From: Microthrixaceae bacterium
Lineage (GTDB): Bacteria > Actinomycetota > Acidimicrobiia > Acidimicrobiales > Microtrichaceae
Reading direction: 5' to 3'
DNA length: 64,000 bases
Assembly (NCBI GenBank): GCA_020637215.1
Contig: JACJWI010000002.1
Coordinates: 62,001-126,000 of the forward strand
Shown here: positions 26,916 through 38,457 of the stretch, piece by piece
How positions within the stretch are numbered: position 1 is the stretch's first letter
How the letters are laid out: each line of letters opens with the position of its first letter
The notes under the pieces: model-generated
Databases searched by the model: none
What the model was told of the DNA's origin: nothing
What the model saw: only the letters and a program-made list of their open reading frames with translations
Program-made: the position numbers and the translations under genes

Positions 26916-27581
26916 TCAGCCCGCCAGGAAGGTGAGGACCCGGTCCCACGCGTCGGCCGCGTCGTCGGCCCGGTGACTGGGCCGGGTCGGGTCGTGCACG
27001 AAGCCGTGGTCGGCCCCCTCGTAGTGGACGACGTCGACCCCGCGGTCGCGGAGCTCCTGGACGTGGTCGGTGGGTGTGTACGGGTCGACGGAGCCGACGA
27101 CCGCCATGACCTCGGTCGACCCGCGGGCGTCGAGCGCGGCCAGGGGCTCGCCCTGCCCGGGGCCCTGCCAGGCCTCGGGCACCCGGATCATCCCGTAGAA
27201 GGCGGCGATGCGGTCGAAGCGCCCGGTCGCCGCGGCCTTGAGGGCGTACATCCCACCCATGCAGAACCCGATGAGCCCGACGTCGTCGCACCCGGTGAGA
27301 TCCGCCAGGTCGACCGCGTCGCCGAGCAGCCGGTCGTCGGACAGCTCGGGCAGGACCGCGAAGCGCGCCGGTCCGGCGTCGGGCTCGCCCTCGTTCGGCA
27401 GGTCGCGGCCGGGGAACGGCTCGAAGGTGCCGACGCTCCAACCCGTGCGGGCGGCGAGGTCGTCGCACATCTCGGTGAACAGCGGGCGCAGTCCCCACAC
27501 GTCGGGGATGACGATCAGTCCCCGCGACGCCCCTTCGGAGCGGGCGAGGTGGGCGGGGGTTCCGGACGGCAGGGTCTCCAC
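26916..27581 (-). CDS. Dienelactone hydrolase-family protein
   Basis: A 221-residue alpha/beta-hydrolase. 'GLIVIPDVWGLRP' is the DLH entry strand, 'GLIGFCMGGMYAL' carries the Cys nucleophile, and 'GSVDPYTPTDHV' and 'EGADHGFVHDP' supply Asp and His of the triad. Family members open dienelactones in chlorocatechol breakdown but many are general esterases. Start GTG 27581. It converges on crp. Confidence 0.9.
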   Translation of the reverse strand: METLPSGTPAHLARSEGASRGLIVIPDVWGLRPLFTEMCDDLAARTGWSVGTFEPFPGRDLPNEGEPDAGPARFAVLPELSDDRLLGDAVDLADLTGCDDVGLIGFCMGGMYALKAAATGRFDRIAAFYGMIRVPEAWQGPGQGEPLAALDARGSTEVMAVVGSVDPYTPTDHVQELRDRGVDVVHYEGADHGFVHDPTRPSHRADDAADAWDRVLTFLAG

Positions 27582-27650
27582 GGGCGCCGACGCTAGTGCC
27601 GGTGCTCCGCCTCGCGGGGTCCCGACCAGACGGCCGAACCGACGATCCGC

Positions 27651-28730
27651 TCAGTTGTAGCGGTCGAGGATGGACGACTCGGCGATGCGTCCGAGCGCGT
27701 CCTTGATCGTCAACGCCCAGTGCTCGGTCACGCCGTCGACCGTGCACAGGTCCTCGACCGACGCGCGGCTCAGCTTGCCGAGCGACCCGTAGTGGGCGAC
27801 GAGCCGATCGGCCAGGTCATCGGGCAGGCGGGGGATGCGCGCCAGCATCCGGTAGCCGCGGGGCTGCAGGTGGGCGTCCATGTCGTCCTCCTGACCGTGG
27901 CCCGACAGGTGCAGCGCGTGGGCGACCTTGTCGGGGTCGAGGAGGTCCTCCATGTCCAGGTCCGACAGGGTGTCGATGGCCTGCTCGAGGTCCCAGGACG
28001 CGTCGGTCTGCAGGTAGTCGAGGACGACGAGCCGGCGCTCGTCCTCCACCCCTGCCATCAGCTCCCGGAGCTGCAGGCGCACCAGCCGGCCGTCGGTGCC
28101 GAGCTCGACCAGGTGCCGCTCGATCTCATCGGAGATGCGTGCCACCAGCTCGGCACGCTGCAGGAGGGCGACGACGTCGCGGAGCGTGACCAAGTCCTCG
28201 ACCTCGAGCGAGGTCAGGTTGGTGGACTCCTCGTTGAGACGCCCCTTGTAGCGCTCCAGGGTCTGCAACGCCTGGTTGCAGCGGTTCAGGATCGCCGTGA
28301 TCGGCTCCAGCTGGTACCGGGTCGACTTGGTGTAGACGGTCACCACCGCCATGTCCTCGGACACCGACAGCACCGGGACGCCGATCGAGCGCGCCACCCG
28401 CTCCGCGGTGCGGTGACGGGTCCCGGTCTCCTCGGTGGGGACGTTCGGGTTCGGGACCAGGTGCACGTTGGCGCGGGCGATGTAGCCGGCGTCGGGGGTG
28501 AGGACGATGGCACCGTCGGTCTTGGCCAGCTCCGACAGCCGCTGGGGCGAGAACGCCGCGTTCACCAGGAACCCGCCGGAGGAGATGTTGAGCACCTCCG
28601 GTCCGTCGCCGATCACGATCAGGGCCCCCATGCCGGCCTTGAGGATCCGGTCCAAGCCCTCTCGCAGCGGCTGCCCCGGCGCGACCGCGGCCAGCGCAGC
28701 CTGCAGTTCGGGGTTGCGGCGCAGCGCCAT
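27651..28730 (-). CDS. disA: DNA-integrity scanning diadenylate cyclase
   Basis: A 359-residue enzyme that joins two ATP into c-di-AMP and scans DNA for branched structures. The DAC domain (~1-145) has the motifs D-G-A ('KTDGAIVLT') and R-H-R ('GTRHRTAERVARSIG'). A helical spine follows, and the C-terminal HhH domain reads 'IPRLPDDLADRLVAHYGSLGKL'. It lies 108 bp downstream of radA, its usual partner. Confidence 0.97.
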   Translation of the reverse strand: MALRRNPELQAALAAVAPGQPLREGLDRILKAGMGALIVIGDGPEVLNISSGGFLVNAAFSPQRLSELAKTDGAIVLTPDAGYIARANVHLVPNPNVPTEETGTRHRTAERVARSIGVPVLSVSEDMAVVTVYTKSTRYQLEPITAILNRCNQALQTLERYKGRLNEESTNLTSLEVEDLVTLRDVVALLQRAELVARISDEIERHLVELGTDGRLVRLQLRELMAGVEDERRLVVLDYLQTDASWDLEQAIDTLSDLDMEDLLDPDKVAHALHLSGHGQEDDMDAHLQPRGYRMLARIPRLPDDLADRLVAHYGSLGKLSRASVEDLCTVDGVTEHWALTIKDALGRIAESSILDRYN

Positions 28731-28838
28731 CGACGCAGCCTAGTGCCCGGGTCGCCTGATCGGTCGTTCAGTCCACCGCGGTCGGCGTTCGTTCGGCCAC
28801 CCGGGCGTGGGCCCCGGCGTCGGGCGGGGGCAGTCCAC

Positions 28839-30194
28839 TCAGTGCTCCAGGAGGCCGACGGTGTCCAACGCCACGCGGAGGCTGGGCACGCGCAACACCT
28901 CCATCGGCACCGCGACGGTCGGTGTGGAGTGGGGGACCACGGCAGTGGTGAAGCCGAGCCGAGCCGCTTCGGCCAGTCGCCGTTCGATGCGACGCACCTG
29001 TCGGAGCTCACCGCCCAGGCCGACCTCGCCGCAGGCCACGACCCCGGGAGAGATGGGGGCGCCGGTCGCCGAGGACACGGCAGCGATGCACACGGCGAGG
29101 TCCGCGGCCGGTTCCGTGACCTTCACCCCACCGACGGTCATGGCGTAGACGTCGGCCTGCGACAGGTCGACGCCGAGCCGCTGTTGGAGCACGGCGAGAA
29201 GCAGCGACAAGCGCCCCTGGTCCAGCCCCTGGGCCGACCGCCGCGGCTGGGCGAGCGACGACCCGGCGACGAGCGACTGGACCTCGACCAGCAGCGGCCG
29301 CTGACCCTCGAGCGCGGGCACGACCACCGACCCGGGCAACCCCGGGGTGCGGTCCCCGAGCAGCAGCGAGGACGGGTCGGCCATGGACGCCAGGCCGTCG
29401 CCGTGGACGCTGAACATGCCGATCTCGTCGGTGGAGCCGAAGCGGTGCTTGACCGCCCGCAGGATGCGCAGGTCGTGGTGGCGGTCGCCGTCGAGCGACA
29501 GGACGGTGTCCACCACGTGTTCGAGCACCCGGGGCCCCGAGAGCTGGCCGTCCTTGGTGACGTGGCCGACCAGCAGCACCGACGTGCCGCTGGCCTTGGC
29601 GATCTGCACCAACCGGTGCGCGCACTCGCGCACCTGTGTGACCGAGCCGGGGGCGCTCGAGAAGCGGGCGTCGAACAGGGTCTGCACCGAATCGACCACC
29701 ACCAGTTCGGGCCGGACCGCTTCGAGGTGCACCGCCACGTTGCCCATGGCGGTCTCGGCGGCCAGGAGCAGGTTGTCGTCCAGGGCGTCGATCCGCTCCG
29801 CGCGCAGGCGCACCTGGTCCGCGGACTCCTCACCGGTGACGTAGAGGACCCGGGCGCCGGCACGCGCCCGCGCCGCGAGCGCCTGCAGGACCAGGGTCGA
29901 CTTGCCGACGCCGGGCTCCCCGCCCAGGAGCGTGACGCTGCCGGGGACGAAGCCCCCGCCCAGAACCCGGTCGAGCTCGGCGATCCCTGTGGGCACCGGC
30001 GCGCCGTCGGCGGCGGTCAGCTGGGTGATCGGGGTGGGCGGACTGGACGCGGCGAGCGGTTCGAGACCGGCGTCGGGCGTCTCCAGCTCTTCGGACAGCG
30101 TGTTCCAGTCACCGCAGGACGAACACCGCCCCGACCACTTGGGCGCACCCGCACCGCAGCTCATGCACCGGAAGACGGTCCTGGTCCGTGCCAT
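28839..30194 (-). CDS. radA: DNA repair protein RadA
   Basis: A 451-residue RecA-like helicase that branch-migrates recombination intermediates. It has an N-terminal zinc finger ('CMSCGAGAPKWSGRCSSCG'), Walker A 'GGEPGVGKSTL', Walker B-like 'LVVVDSVQTL', the RadA-specific KNRFG variant 'KHRFG', and a C-terminal Lon-protease-like domain with 'YAMTVGGVKV'. ATG 30194. A weak SigR-like promoter (GGGAAC-N19-GTC, 30227-30254) lies upstream. Confidence 0.97.
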   Translation of the reverse strand: MARTRTVFRCMSCGAGAPKWSGRCSSCGDWNTLSEELETPDAGLEPLAASSPPTPITQLTAADGAPVPTGIAELDRVLGGGFVPGSVTLLGGEPGVGKSTLVLQALAARARAGARVLYVTGEESADQVRLRAERIDALDDNLLLAAETAMGNVAVHLEAVRPELVVVDSVQTLFDARFSSAPGSVTQVRECAHRLVQIAKASGTSVLLVGHVTKDGQLSGPRVLEHVVDTVLSLDGDRHHDLRILRAVKHRFGSTDEIGMFSVHGDGLASMADPSSLLLGDRTPGLPGSVVVPALEGQRPLLVEVQSLVAGSSLAQPRRSAQGLDQGRLSLLLAVLQQRLGVDLSQADVYAMTVGGVKVTEPAADLAVCIAAVSSATGAPISPGVVACGEVGLGGELRQVRRIERRLAEAARLGFTTAVVPHSTPTVAVPMEVLRVPSLRVALDTVGLLEH

Positions 30195-30269
30195 GGGCCC
30201 GACGGTAGGCGACGGGGGTGACAGCCGACGCGGATGGGTCGAACGGGTGTTCCCACACCGAACGACGGG

Positions 30270-31055
30270 TCAGTCGCGTCGGGCTGCCCCGATCACCGCG
30301 ACGACCGCAGCGCCGACGAGCAGTACCGCCCCCAGGGCGACCAGCACCAGTGTCGAGGTTCGAAGCGTCGAAGCCGACGCCCGCAGGTCCGTGTCGGTGG
30401 AGGTACCACCGGCCAGCGGAGCCGACCACCTCGCCACCCCCTTGGTGATGCGACCGTTGGACTCGTCGACCCCGTCGGGCAGGGCGACCCGGACGGTCAG
30501 GGTTGCGGCATCGGCGGAGTCGAACCCCTCGGCTGCCAGCTCCTCAGGGGTGCGACCCAGCGGGAGGCCTCCGAGGACCTGTGCCAGCTGCTCGTCGGAG
30601 AACTGGGCCGGGTCCCCGGTCAGGTGGAGCCGGGTCCGGAACTCCGTCGAGTCCGAGAGGAGGCCGTTGCCGAGGACGAGCGATGTGTCGGAGAACACCC
30701 CTCCTGCCCCGCCGACCTCGTCGAGGACCGCGGAGAGCTCCTCCGGTGACGAGAAGCGTCGCACGGCGACGACCCGGAGCCCGCCCCTCCGGGCTGTCGG
30801 CCCGTCGACGTCCCAGCCGGCGTCGGCCAGGTCGGTCAGGACCAGTCGCGAGGGGTCGCCCAGCTGTGCCGTGGCGTCGGCGTCGAGGTCCGCCGTGACG
30901 GTGACCTTGCCGGACCCCGCCGGATCGACCGCCACGAGCACATCGACGTCGGTCCGACACGCCGCGGCCGTCAGCGCGACCAGGATGCCCAGCACCAGCA
31001 CCCACGGCGACCGGGTCCGAGCGCCGGGAGACAACGAGCGGGACAGGGCGGGCAC
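30270..31055 (-). CDS. LppM-like (DUF3153) membrane-anchored lipoprotein
   Basis: A 261-residue protein from GTG 31055. A signal peptide ends with 'LTAAAC' (lipobox-like), and a C-terminal helix 'LVLVALGAVLLVGAAVVAVIG' is followed by 'AARRD'. The exported part opens 'DVDVLVAVDPAGSGKVTVTADLD', typical of actinobacterial LppM proteins. A longer in-frame start at 31145 exists but would bury the signal peptide. Function in this organism is unknown; mycobacterial LppM affects phagosome maturation. Confidence 0.72.
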   Translation of the reverse strand: MPALSRSLSPGARTRSPWVLVLGILVALTAAACRTDVDVLVAVDPAGSGKVTVTADLDADATAQLGDPSRLVLTDLADAGWDVDGPTARRGGLRVVAVRRFSSPEELSAVLDEVGGAGGVFSDTSLVLGNGLLSDSTEFRTRLHLTGDPAQFSDEQLAQVLGGLPLGRTPEELAAEGFDSADAATLTVRVALPDGVDESNGRITKGVARWSAPLAGGTSTDTDLRASASTLRTSTLVLVALGAVLLVGAAVVAVIGAARRD

Positions 31056-31178
31056 GGCTTCGAACGCTACCCGGCCGACGCGCGGCCCATGGCGGCCGGT
31101 CGATCGACGACCTGGCCCCGACCGAACTCGGGCACCTGCGACCATCCGGCGGTCATCGGTGCGCGAGAAGGGGCCGGA

Positions 31179-31619
31179 TCAGACCTTGGTGGCCTTGATC
31201 GCCAGGTAGTTGTCGACGTGGCAGCAGTCGGGTCCGAACGTCAGCGTTCCGCACCCCGGCGACAGGACCGGCGTGGTCAGGGTGATGGCGCTACCGGTGC
31301 CCACCGGGGCGTAGGTCGATCCGGCCCATTCGAGTCGGATGACGCCGACCGAGCCCTGACCACCATCACCGGTCTCGAGGCGCACCGCCGAGGTCGAGTC
31401 GAGGCACATGATCACCGACGCGACGGCACCCTGCTGGTAGCCCGGCGGCGGGTTCCACAGGTTGGCAACGTAGTTGCCCGGGACGTTCAGGACCGCCTGC
31501 GGTGTCCCAGGAGCGCAGGCCACCCCGGCACCGACGAGCAAGGCCACGACCGCAACGATCGCCGCGGTCCGTCCCCGGCCGATCCGGACGGGGGCCTTCG
31601 ATCTGGATGAAGTGGGCAT
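31179..31619 (-). CDS. Small secreted lipoprotein of unknown function
   Basis: A 146-residue protein from ATG 31619, with GGAGGTG upstream. The signal peptide 'TAAIVAVVALLVGAGVAC' ends in a lipobox-like 'GVAC'. The mature part has four Cys residues ('IMCLDS', 'SPGCGTL', 'DCCHVD') that could form two disulphides. No family recognised. Confidence 0.65.
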   Translation of the reverse strand: MPTSSRSKAPVRIGRGRTAAIVAVVALLVGAGVACAPGTPQAVLNVPGNYVANLWNPPPGYQQGAVASVIMCLDSTSAVRLETGDGGQGSVGVIRLEWAGSTYAPVGTGSAITLTTPVLSPGCGTLTFGPDCCHVDNYLAIKATKV

Positions 31620-31744
31620 TGGTGCACCTCCGTTCTGCGGAGACCGCCCGACGGACTCCACGGCGGTCTGGTCCCCGACCGCGCCCTCCGGTCGTGGACT
31701 ACCACACGTCGGGAGATGCCGGTAGGGCCGGAGGTCCCGAACGC

Positions 31745-31795
31745 GGTTCTGGCTGTCGTCCTGCCGGATTGACCGGCAGGACGACAGCCAGAACC
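31745..31795 (-). terminator. Perfect 23-bp stem terminator after clpC
   Basis: Arms 31745-31767 and 31773-31795 are exact reverse complements with a 5-nt loop. It lies 24 bp downstream of the clpC stop. Confidence 0.8.
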
Positions 31796-31818
31796 AAACG
31801 AGTCGGTCCGGTCCGAAC

Positions 31819-34347
<2,529 letters not shown>

Positions 34348-34380
34348 TTAGTGCCTCCCGAGAAGACGTTGGGTAAGTGT

Positions 34381-34407
34381 AACGCCCGACCCCCGTCACC
34401 CGTTCCC
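34381..34407 (-). promoter_or_regulatory. SigR-type promoter of clpC
   Basis: On the - strand, GGGAAC (34407-34402), exactly 18 bases, then GTT (34383-34381). The SigR consensus is GGGAAT-N18-GTT. The transcript would start near 34375, about 28 nt before the clpC start codon. sigR itself lies at 56789-57373. Confidence 0.6.
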
Positions 34408-34535
34408 CGCCCTGTGGAGGCTCCGGGACTCCCCCGGCGGCCCGACGCTCCTCCCGGACGAGCCGCCCGACGGGGAGCCACGTGTGACATCGGCCGGTGG
34501 GGTCCGCCCTGTCGCCGCCGGGTAGCGTGGCGCAG

Positions 34536-35543
34536 ATGGCCGACCACAACCCGCTCGGGGTCATGCCCTCCATGGCCGATGACCTGGCCCGGGTCGAGGC
34601 CGAGCTCGGCGACGCGGTCCGATCCGGAGACGAGTACCTGACCGAGATCTCGTCGCATCTGATCGCGGCCGGCGGCAAGCGCGTGCGACCCGGCTTCTGC
34701 ATCGCGTCGGCCGCCACGGCCCTGACCGTGGACGCGCCGGCGAGCGCGGCGGCGGTGACCGGGGGCGTCGCGGTGGAGCTGGTGCACCTGGGGTCGCTCT
34801 ACCACGACGACGTCATGGACGAGGCCACCATGCGCCGCACCGTCGAGAGCGTCAACGCCCGGTGGGGCAACCTCAAGGCGATCCTGGCCGGCGACTTCCT
34901 GTTGGCCCGGGCCTCGGAGCTGGCGGCCGGACTCGGCGTCGAGGTGGCCGGCCTGCTCGCGGCGACGATCGGACGGCTGTGCGAAGGCCAGGTGCTGGAG
35001 CTGCGCCACGCCTACGACCGGGGGCGGACCGAGGAGTCCTACCTCCGGTCGATCGACGGCAAGACGGCGTCACTCCTGGCCTCGTCGTGCCGCATCGGCG
35101 GGATCGTCGCCGACCTGCCCCATGACCACACCGACGCCTTGACCGAGTTCGGTCGCAGCTACGGCATGGCGTTCCAGCTGGTCGACGACGTGCTCGACCT
35201 GGTGGCCACCGCCGCCACGCTCGGCAAGCCGGCAGGCCACGACATGGAGGAGGGCGTGTACACCCTCCCGGTGATCCACACGCTGGCCTCCGGTCGCGGC
35301 GACGAGTTGGCGACGCTGCTGGCGGGCTCGGCCGACGGCGTGGGACTCGACCCCGACGCCCGCGACAAGGCGATCGAGATCGTCCGCGACGGCGACGGCA
35401 TCGACGTGACGATCGCCGCCGCACGCGCCTACGCGGACATCGGCCGGGCCGCCCTCGGCCGCCTGCCCGACAGCCCCGGTGTGACCGGGCTGTCCGCCGC
35501 GGCGGACTACCTGCTCGACAACGTCGAGGCCGCGGCCGCCTGA
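34536..35543 (+). CDS. Trans polyprenyl diphosphate synthase
   Basis: A 335-residue prenyltransferase that condenses isopentenyl diphosphate with an allylic primer. 'LIAAGGKRVRPGF' binds IPP; the two Asp-rich motifs are 'HDDVMDEA' (DDxxD, ~90) and 'QLVDDVLDL' (~212). The small residues before motif 1 ('LGSLY') suggest a long-chain product (C35-C45 menaquinone side chain), but chain length cannot be fixed from sequence alone. ATG 34536; divergent from clpC. Confidence 0.93.
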   Translation: MADHNPLGVMPSMADDLARVEAELGDAVRSGDEYLTEISSHLIAAGGKRVRPGFCIASAATALTVDAPASAAAVTGGVAVELVHLGSLYHDDVMDEATMRRTVESVNARWGNLKAILAGDFLLARASELAAGLGVEVAGLLAATIGRLCEGQVLELRHAYDRGRTEESYLRSIDGKTASLLASSCRIGGIVADLPHDHTDALTEFGRSYGMAFQLVDDVLDLVATAATLGKPAGHDMEEGVYTLPVIHTLASGRGDELATLLAGSADGVGLDPDARDKAIEIVRDGDGIDVTIAAARAYADIGRAALGRLPDSPGVTGLSAAADYLLDNVEAAAA

Positions 35544-35556
35544 GCGACCAGCAGGG

Positions 35557-35859
35557 TCACATCAGCCGGGTGGACTCCGCCACGCGGTGCTGGGTGATCT
35601 CGGTGCCGGTGATCGGGAGGCCACCCATTCCGGTCAGGAACGTCGCCATGTGCGGGGTGGCCATGTGCGTGGCCATCGCCTCGTCGGACTCCCACTCCTC
35701 GTAGACCCGGAACACGCCGGGCTGCGACGGATCGGTCCAGAACCCGTAGGTGATGTTGCCGTCCTCGGCCAGGGTGGCCTCGACCAGAGGGCCGATCAAC
35801 GCCACCGCGGCGTCGTGTCCCTCGGGCTCCATGGAGATGATTCCGCTCACGATCAGCAT
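35557..35859 (-). CDS. Antibiotic biosynthesis monooxygenase (ABM)-domain protein
   Basis: A 100-residue single ABM domain from ATG 35859: 'MLIVSGIISMEP' and 'YEEWESDEAMATHMATPHM' are the characteristic strand and helix. Such small dimers are quinol monooxygenases (YgiN-like) or haem oxygenases; no haem motif is seen. It lies directly downstream of the kinase gene and converges on the prenyl synthase gene. Confidence 0.85.
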   Translation of the reverse strand: MLIVSGIISMEPEGHDAAVALIGPLVEATLAEDGNITYGFWTDPSQPGVFRVYEEWESDEAMATHMATPHMATFLTGMGGLPITGTEITQHRVAESTRLM

Positions 35860-35897
35860 GTCCGGACTGTAGCCAGGCGCCGCGGATCGAGGGGCGG

Positions 35898-37721
35898 TCA
35901 GGCCGACAGGGCGGTCAGGATCGAGGAGAAGGTCGCCCCGAAGGTGGCGGGATCGACCGGGGTGTCCGCGTTGGCCACGTTGCCCAGGACGACGACGTCG
36001 CCCTTCTGGGCGATGGCGTTGGTGGACGAGGTGAAGCCCGCGGGCTGGGACGGGGCCCCGGCCACGAAGCTGTTCCAGCGGACGTCGTCGCCCAGGCCCA
36101 GGTCGACCGCCCGGTGCGCGACCTCGATCCGGTCGTGGTCGAACGGCTTTCCGTCGGAGCGGAACCCGTGGCAGTCGTCGCCGGTGACCCCCTGCTCGAG
36201 GGAGAAGACGTTGAACGCCTCGACGGCATCCCTCTCCGAAGCGAACTTGAGGACCCGGACGACCGCCTGGTGTCCCGACCACGTCGCCCGCTTCTCCCAC
36301 CATCCGGTGACGGTGAGCGGCCAGGAGACGATCGCCAGGCAGTCCTCGTCCAGCTGCGGGTTGAACGCCTGCCAGCGGAACCGGACGGGCAGCTGCGCAG
36401 CGAACGGCGGCGGCTGGTCGGACACGACCACGCCCGATCCGAACGTGCCGAGGACCTGGGACCCGTCCCCGAGGCGGGCGTTCACCTCGGCGTTACGGTC
36501 GCTGGCGCCCGGAACGTTGAACTCGATACCCGGCTGGAACCCGGCACTCGGGGTCCCCCGGACCTCTTCGGGCCAGGTCGTGGAGGTGGACCCGGACGTC
36601 GTCACCTCGGTCCCGTCGTCAGCGCCCCGCACGAGGGCGAACACGACCACGCCGACGAGCACGGCGGCGACAACCACTGCCACGGCCAGGGCCACCGGTC
36701 GGCGGGAGCGACGGCGCTGCGGAGGGGGCAGGGTGTCGCCGGCCCGCCCGGACCCGGCCTCCGCCGTTCGGGCCGGGGCGGTCCCCACAACGGACGAGCG
36801 TGCCGACGACCCGTGATCGGTGGCCGGGCGCGGATCCTGCACGGACTCGTCGGAGTCGAGCGGTTCGATCACCACCAGCGGGGTGGGGTCCAGACCCAGG
36901 GTCCGCTGCGCGCTGCGAAGCTGCTCCCCCAACTCCAGAGCGGTGGCGGGCCGTTGGTCCGGATCGGTCGAGAGGCCCGCTTCGACGACCGTGGCGACCA
37001 CATCGGGCACCCGGCCGCGGTCGAGGCGTCGACGGTCGCCCCGCGCCATGCGCCCGAGCACCAGCAGCGGGCTGTCGGTCGGCTCGCCCAACGACGCTCG
37101 ACCGTCGAGGAGCTCGAACAGCGTCGAGCACAGCTCGTACACGTCGGTGCGGGGTGTGATCGCACCGCCCTCGAACAGCTCGGGGGCGGCGTGCAGCGGC
37201 GTGAGCAGCGGCGCCCGGGTGGTGGCGGTCGACGACATCAGCCGGGCGATGCCGAAGTCGGCCAGAGCGACGTCACCGGTGCGGGTGCGCAGCACGTTGG
37301 CCGGCTTGATGTCGCCGTGGATGATCCCGTGCAGGTGGACCGAGTGCACGCCGCCGGCGAGTTGCACCCCGACCCGGAGCACCTCGGCGAACGGGATCGG
37401 ACCGCCGGCGACCAGCTCGTCGGCAAGCGTGCCCCCGGGCAGGTACTCCATGACGAGGAACGGCCGCTCGTCGTCGATGAAGCCACCGTCGAACACCGAC
37501 ACCACGTTGGGATGAGGCGACAGGCGACCCAGGGTGCGGCACTCGTTGAGGAACAGCTTGCCGACCAGCTCGGTCTGACCGGGCAGGTGGAGGACCTTCA
37601 CCGCCACGGGTCGGTCGAAGCGGGTCTGGGTACCCAGGTACACCACGCTCGACGCGCCCCGACCGATCACGCGGTCGAGGGCGACCCCCGGCACCTCGAC
37701 GTCGTCCCCACCCACGGCCAC
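35898..37721 (-). CDS. Membrane Ser/Thr protein kinase with extracellular sensor domain
   Basis: A 607-residue PknB-type kinase. P-loop 'VIGRGASSVVYLG', catalytic K42 ('VAVKVL'), E60, the loop 'HGDIKPAN' (HGD replaces HRD, D137) and D155-F-G are all present, so it should be active. A Pro-rich juxtamembrane stretch and one transmembrane helix (~342-365) lead to an extracellular domain of ~235 residues with a Ser/Thr linker and two widely spaced Cys. Start GTG 37721, 42 bp downstream of the FHA gene: a signalling unit. Confidence 0.92.
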   Translation of the reverse strand: MAVGGDDVEVPGVALDRVIGRGASSVVYLGTQTRFDRPVAVKVLHLPGQTELVGKLFLNECRTLGRLSPHPNVVSVFDGGFIDDERPFLVMEYLPGGTLADELVAGGPIPFAEVLRVGVQLAGGVHSVHLHGIIHGDIKPANVLRTRTGDVALADFGIARLMSSTATTRAPLLTPLHAAPELFEGGAITPRTDVYELCSTLFELLDGRASLGEPTDSPLLVLGRMARGDRRRLDRGRVPDVVATVVEAGLSTDPDQRPATALELGEQLRSAQRTLGLDPTPLVVIEPLDSDESVQDPRPATDHGSSARSSVVGTAPARTAEAGSGRAGDTLPPPQRRRSRRPVALAVAVVVAAVLVGVVVFALVRGADDGTEVTTSGSTSTTWPEEVRGTPSAGFQPGIEFNVPGASDRNAEVNARLGDGSQVLGTFGSGVVVSDQPPPFAAQLPVRFRWQAFNPQLDEDCLAIVSWPLTVTGWWEKRATWSGHQAVVRVLKFASERDAVEAFNVFSLEQGVTGDDCHGFRSDGKPFDHDRIEVAHRAVDLGLGDDVRWNSFVAGAPSQPAGFTSSTNAIAQKGDVVVLGNVANADTPVDPATFGATFSSILTALSA

Positions 37722-37763
37722 GGCGGACCAGGGTACGGGACACGCCGTCGTGGGATCGAGCCG

Positions 37764-38453
37764 TCAGGGGGGCGCGGGCAGCGCGTCCAGGTCCGCCACC
37801 ACGACCAGGCGGCGGTCGACCATGTGGCGGACCAGACGGGCCCGACGGCTGGTGGCGAGCACGCCCGACTCGCCCTGCATGCCGTCGACGCCCTGCTCAG
37901 CCAGGCGACGACACAGGTAGTCGAGCTTGCGGTTGAACTTGGAGACGGTCCACCCCAACCGGCGGGCGATCTCCTTGTTGCCCGGGATCTCGGACTGCCA
38001 GTCGGTGCGACCCCGCAGCAGCGGCTCGGCGAGCGCGGCGACCAGCATCCGCTGCTCGTCGTTGAGGTTGATGGTGGCGAACTCGACGGTGTCGGACGCG
38101 ACCGACACCCCCAGCTCGAGCGGGGTCGGCTCGGCGAGCGCGCCGCCGATCTCGTAGCTGGCGGGACCGGCGTCGAAGGCGACGACGAACTCCTCGAAGC
38201 CGATCGGGGCCTGGTCCGATGGGGCGAGCTCGGTCCTCGACGAACCGTCGCGGTCGATGACCCGCAAGGTGATGTGGCGCCCCAGGTTCTGCAGGAACCA
38301 GACGTCACCCTGGGCGGCGAAGCAGCCGAGCACCCGGTGCAGGTACTGGTTGTCGGCGTCGACGATCAGATCCGCGGCGCGGCCGAAGGTCAGCGTCTCG
38401 CCCGGTTCGACCTGGATCTCCTCGCCCAGGAAGTCGAGGAAGAGGCTCCCCAC
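37764..38453 (-). CDS. FHA-domain protein with C-terminal helix-turn-helix
   Basis: A 229-residue protein. Residues ~1-90 are an FHA phosphothreonine-binding fold ('TLTFGRAADLIVDADNQYLHR', 'FLQNLGRHITLRV'), although the conserved Ser after the Gly-Arg is changed. Residues ~145-205 form a winged helix ('LNDEQRMLVAALAEPLL', 'NKEIARRLGWTVSKFNRKLDYL') similar to the response-regulator/sigma-like HTH. It may therefore transmit the adjoining kinase's signal to DNA. GTG 38453 has GGGGAG at a good spacing; it begins 4 bp after the lysS stop. Confidence 0.78.
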   Translation of the reverse strand: MGSLFLDFLGEEIQVEPGETLTFGRAADLIVDADNQYLHRVLGCFAAQGDVWFLQNLGRHITLRVIDRDGSSRTELAPSDQAPIGFEEFVVAFDAGPASYEIGGALAEPTPLELGVSVASDTVEFATINLNDEQRMLVAALAEPLLRGRTDWQSEIPGNKEIARRLGWTVSKFNRKLDYLCRRLAEQGVDGMQGESGVLATSRRARLVRHMVDRRLVVVADLDALPAPP

Positions 38454-38457
38454 CCCG

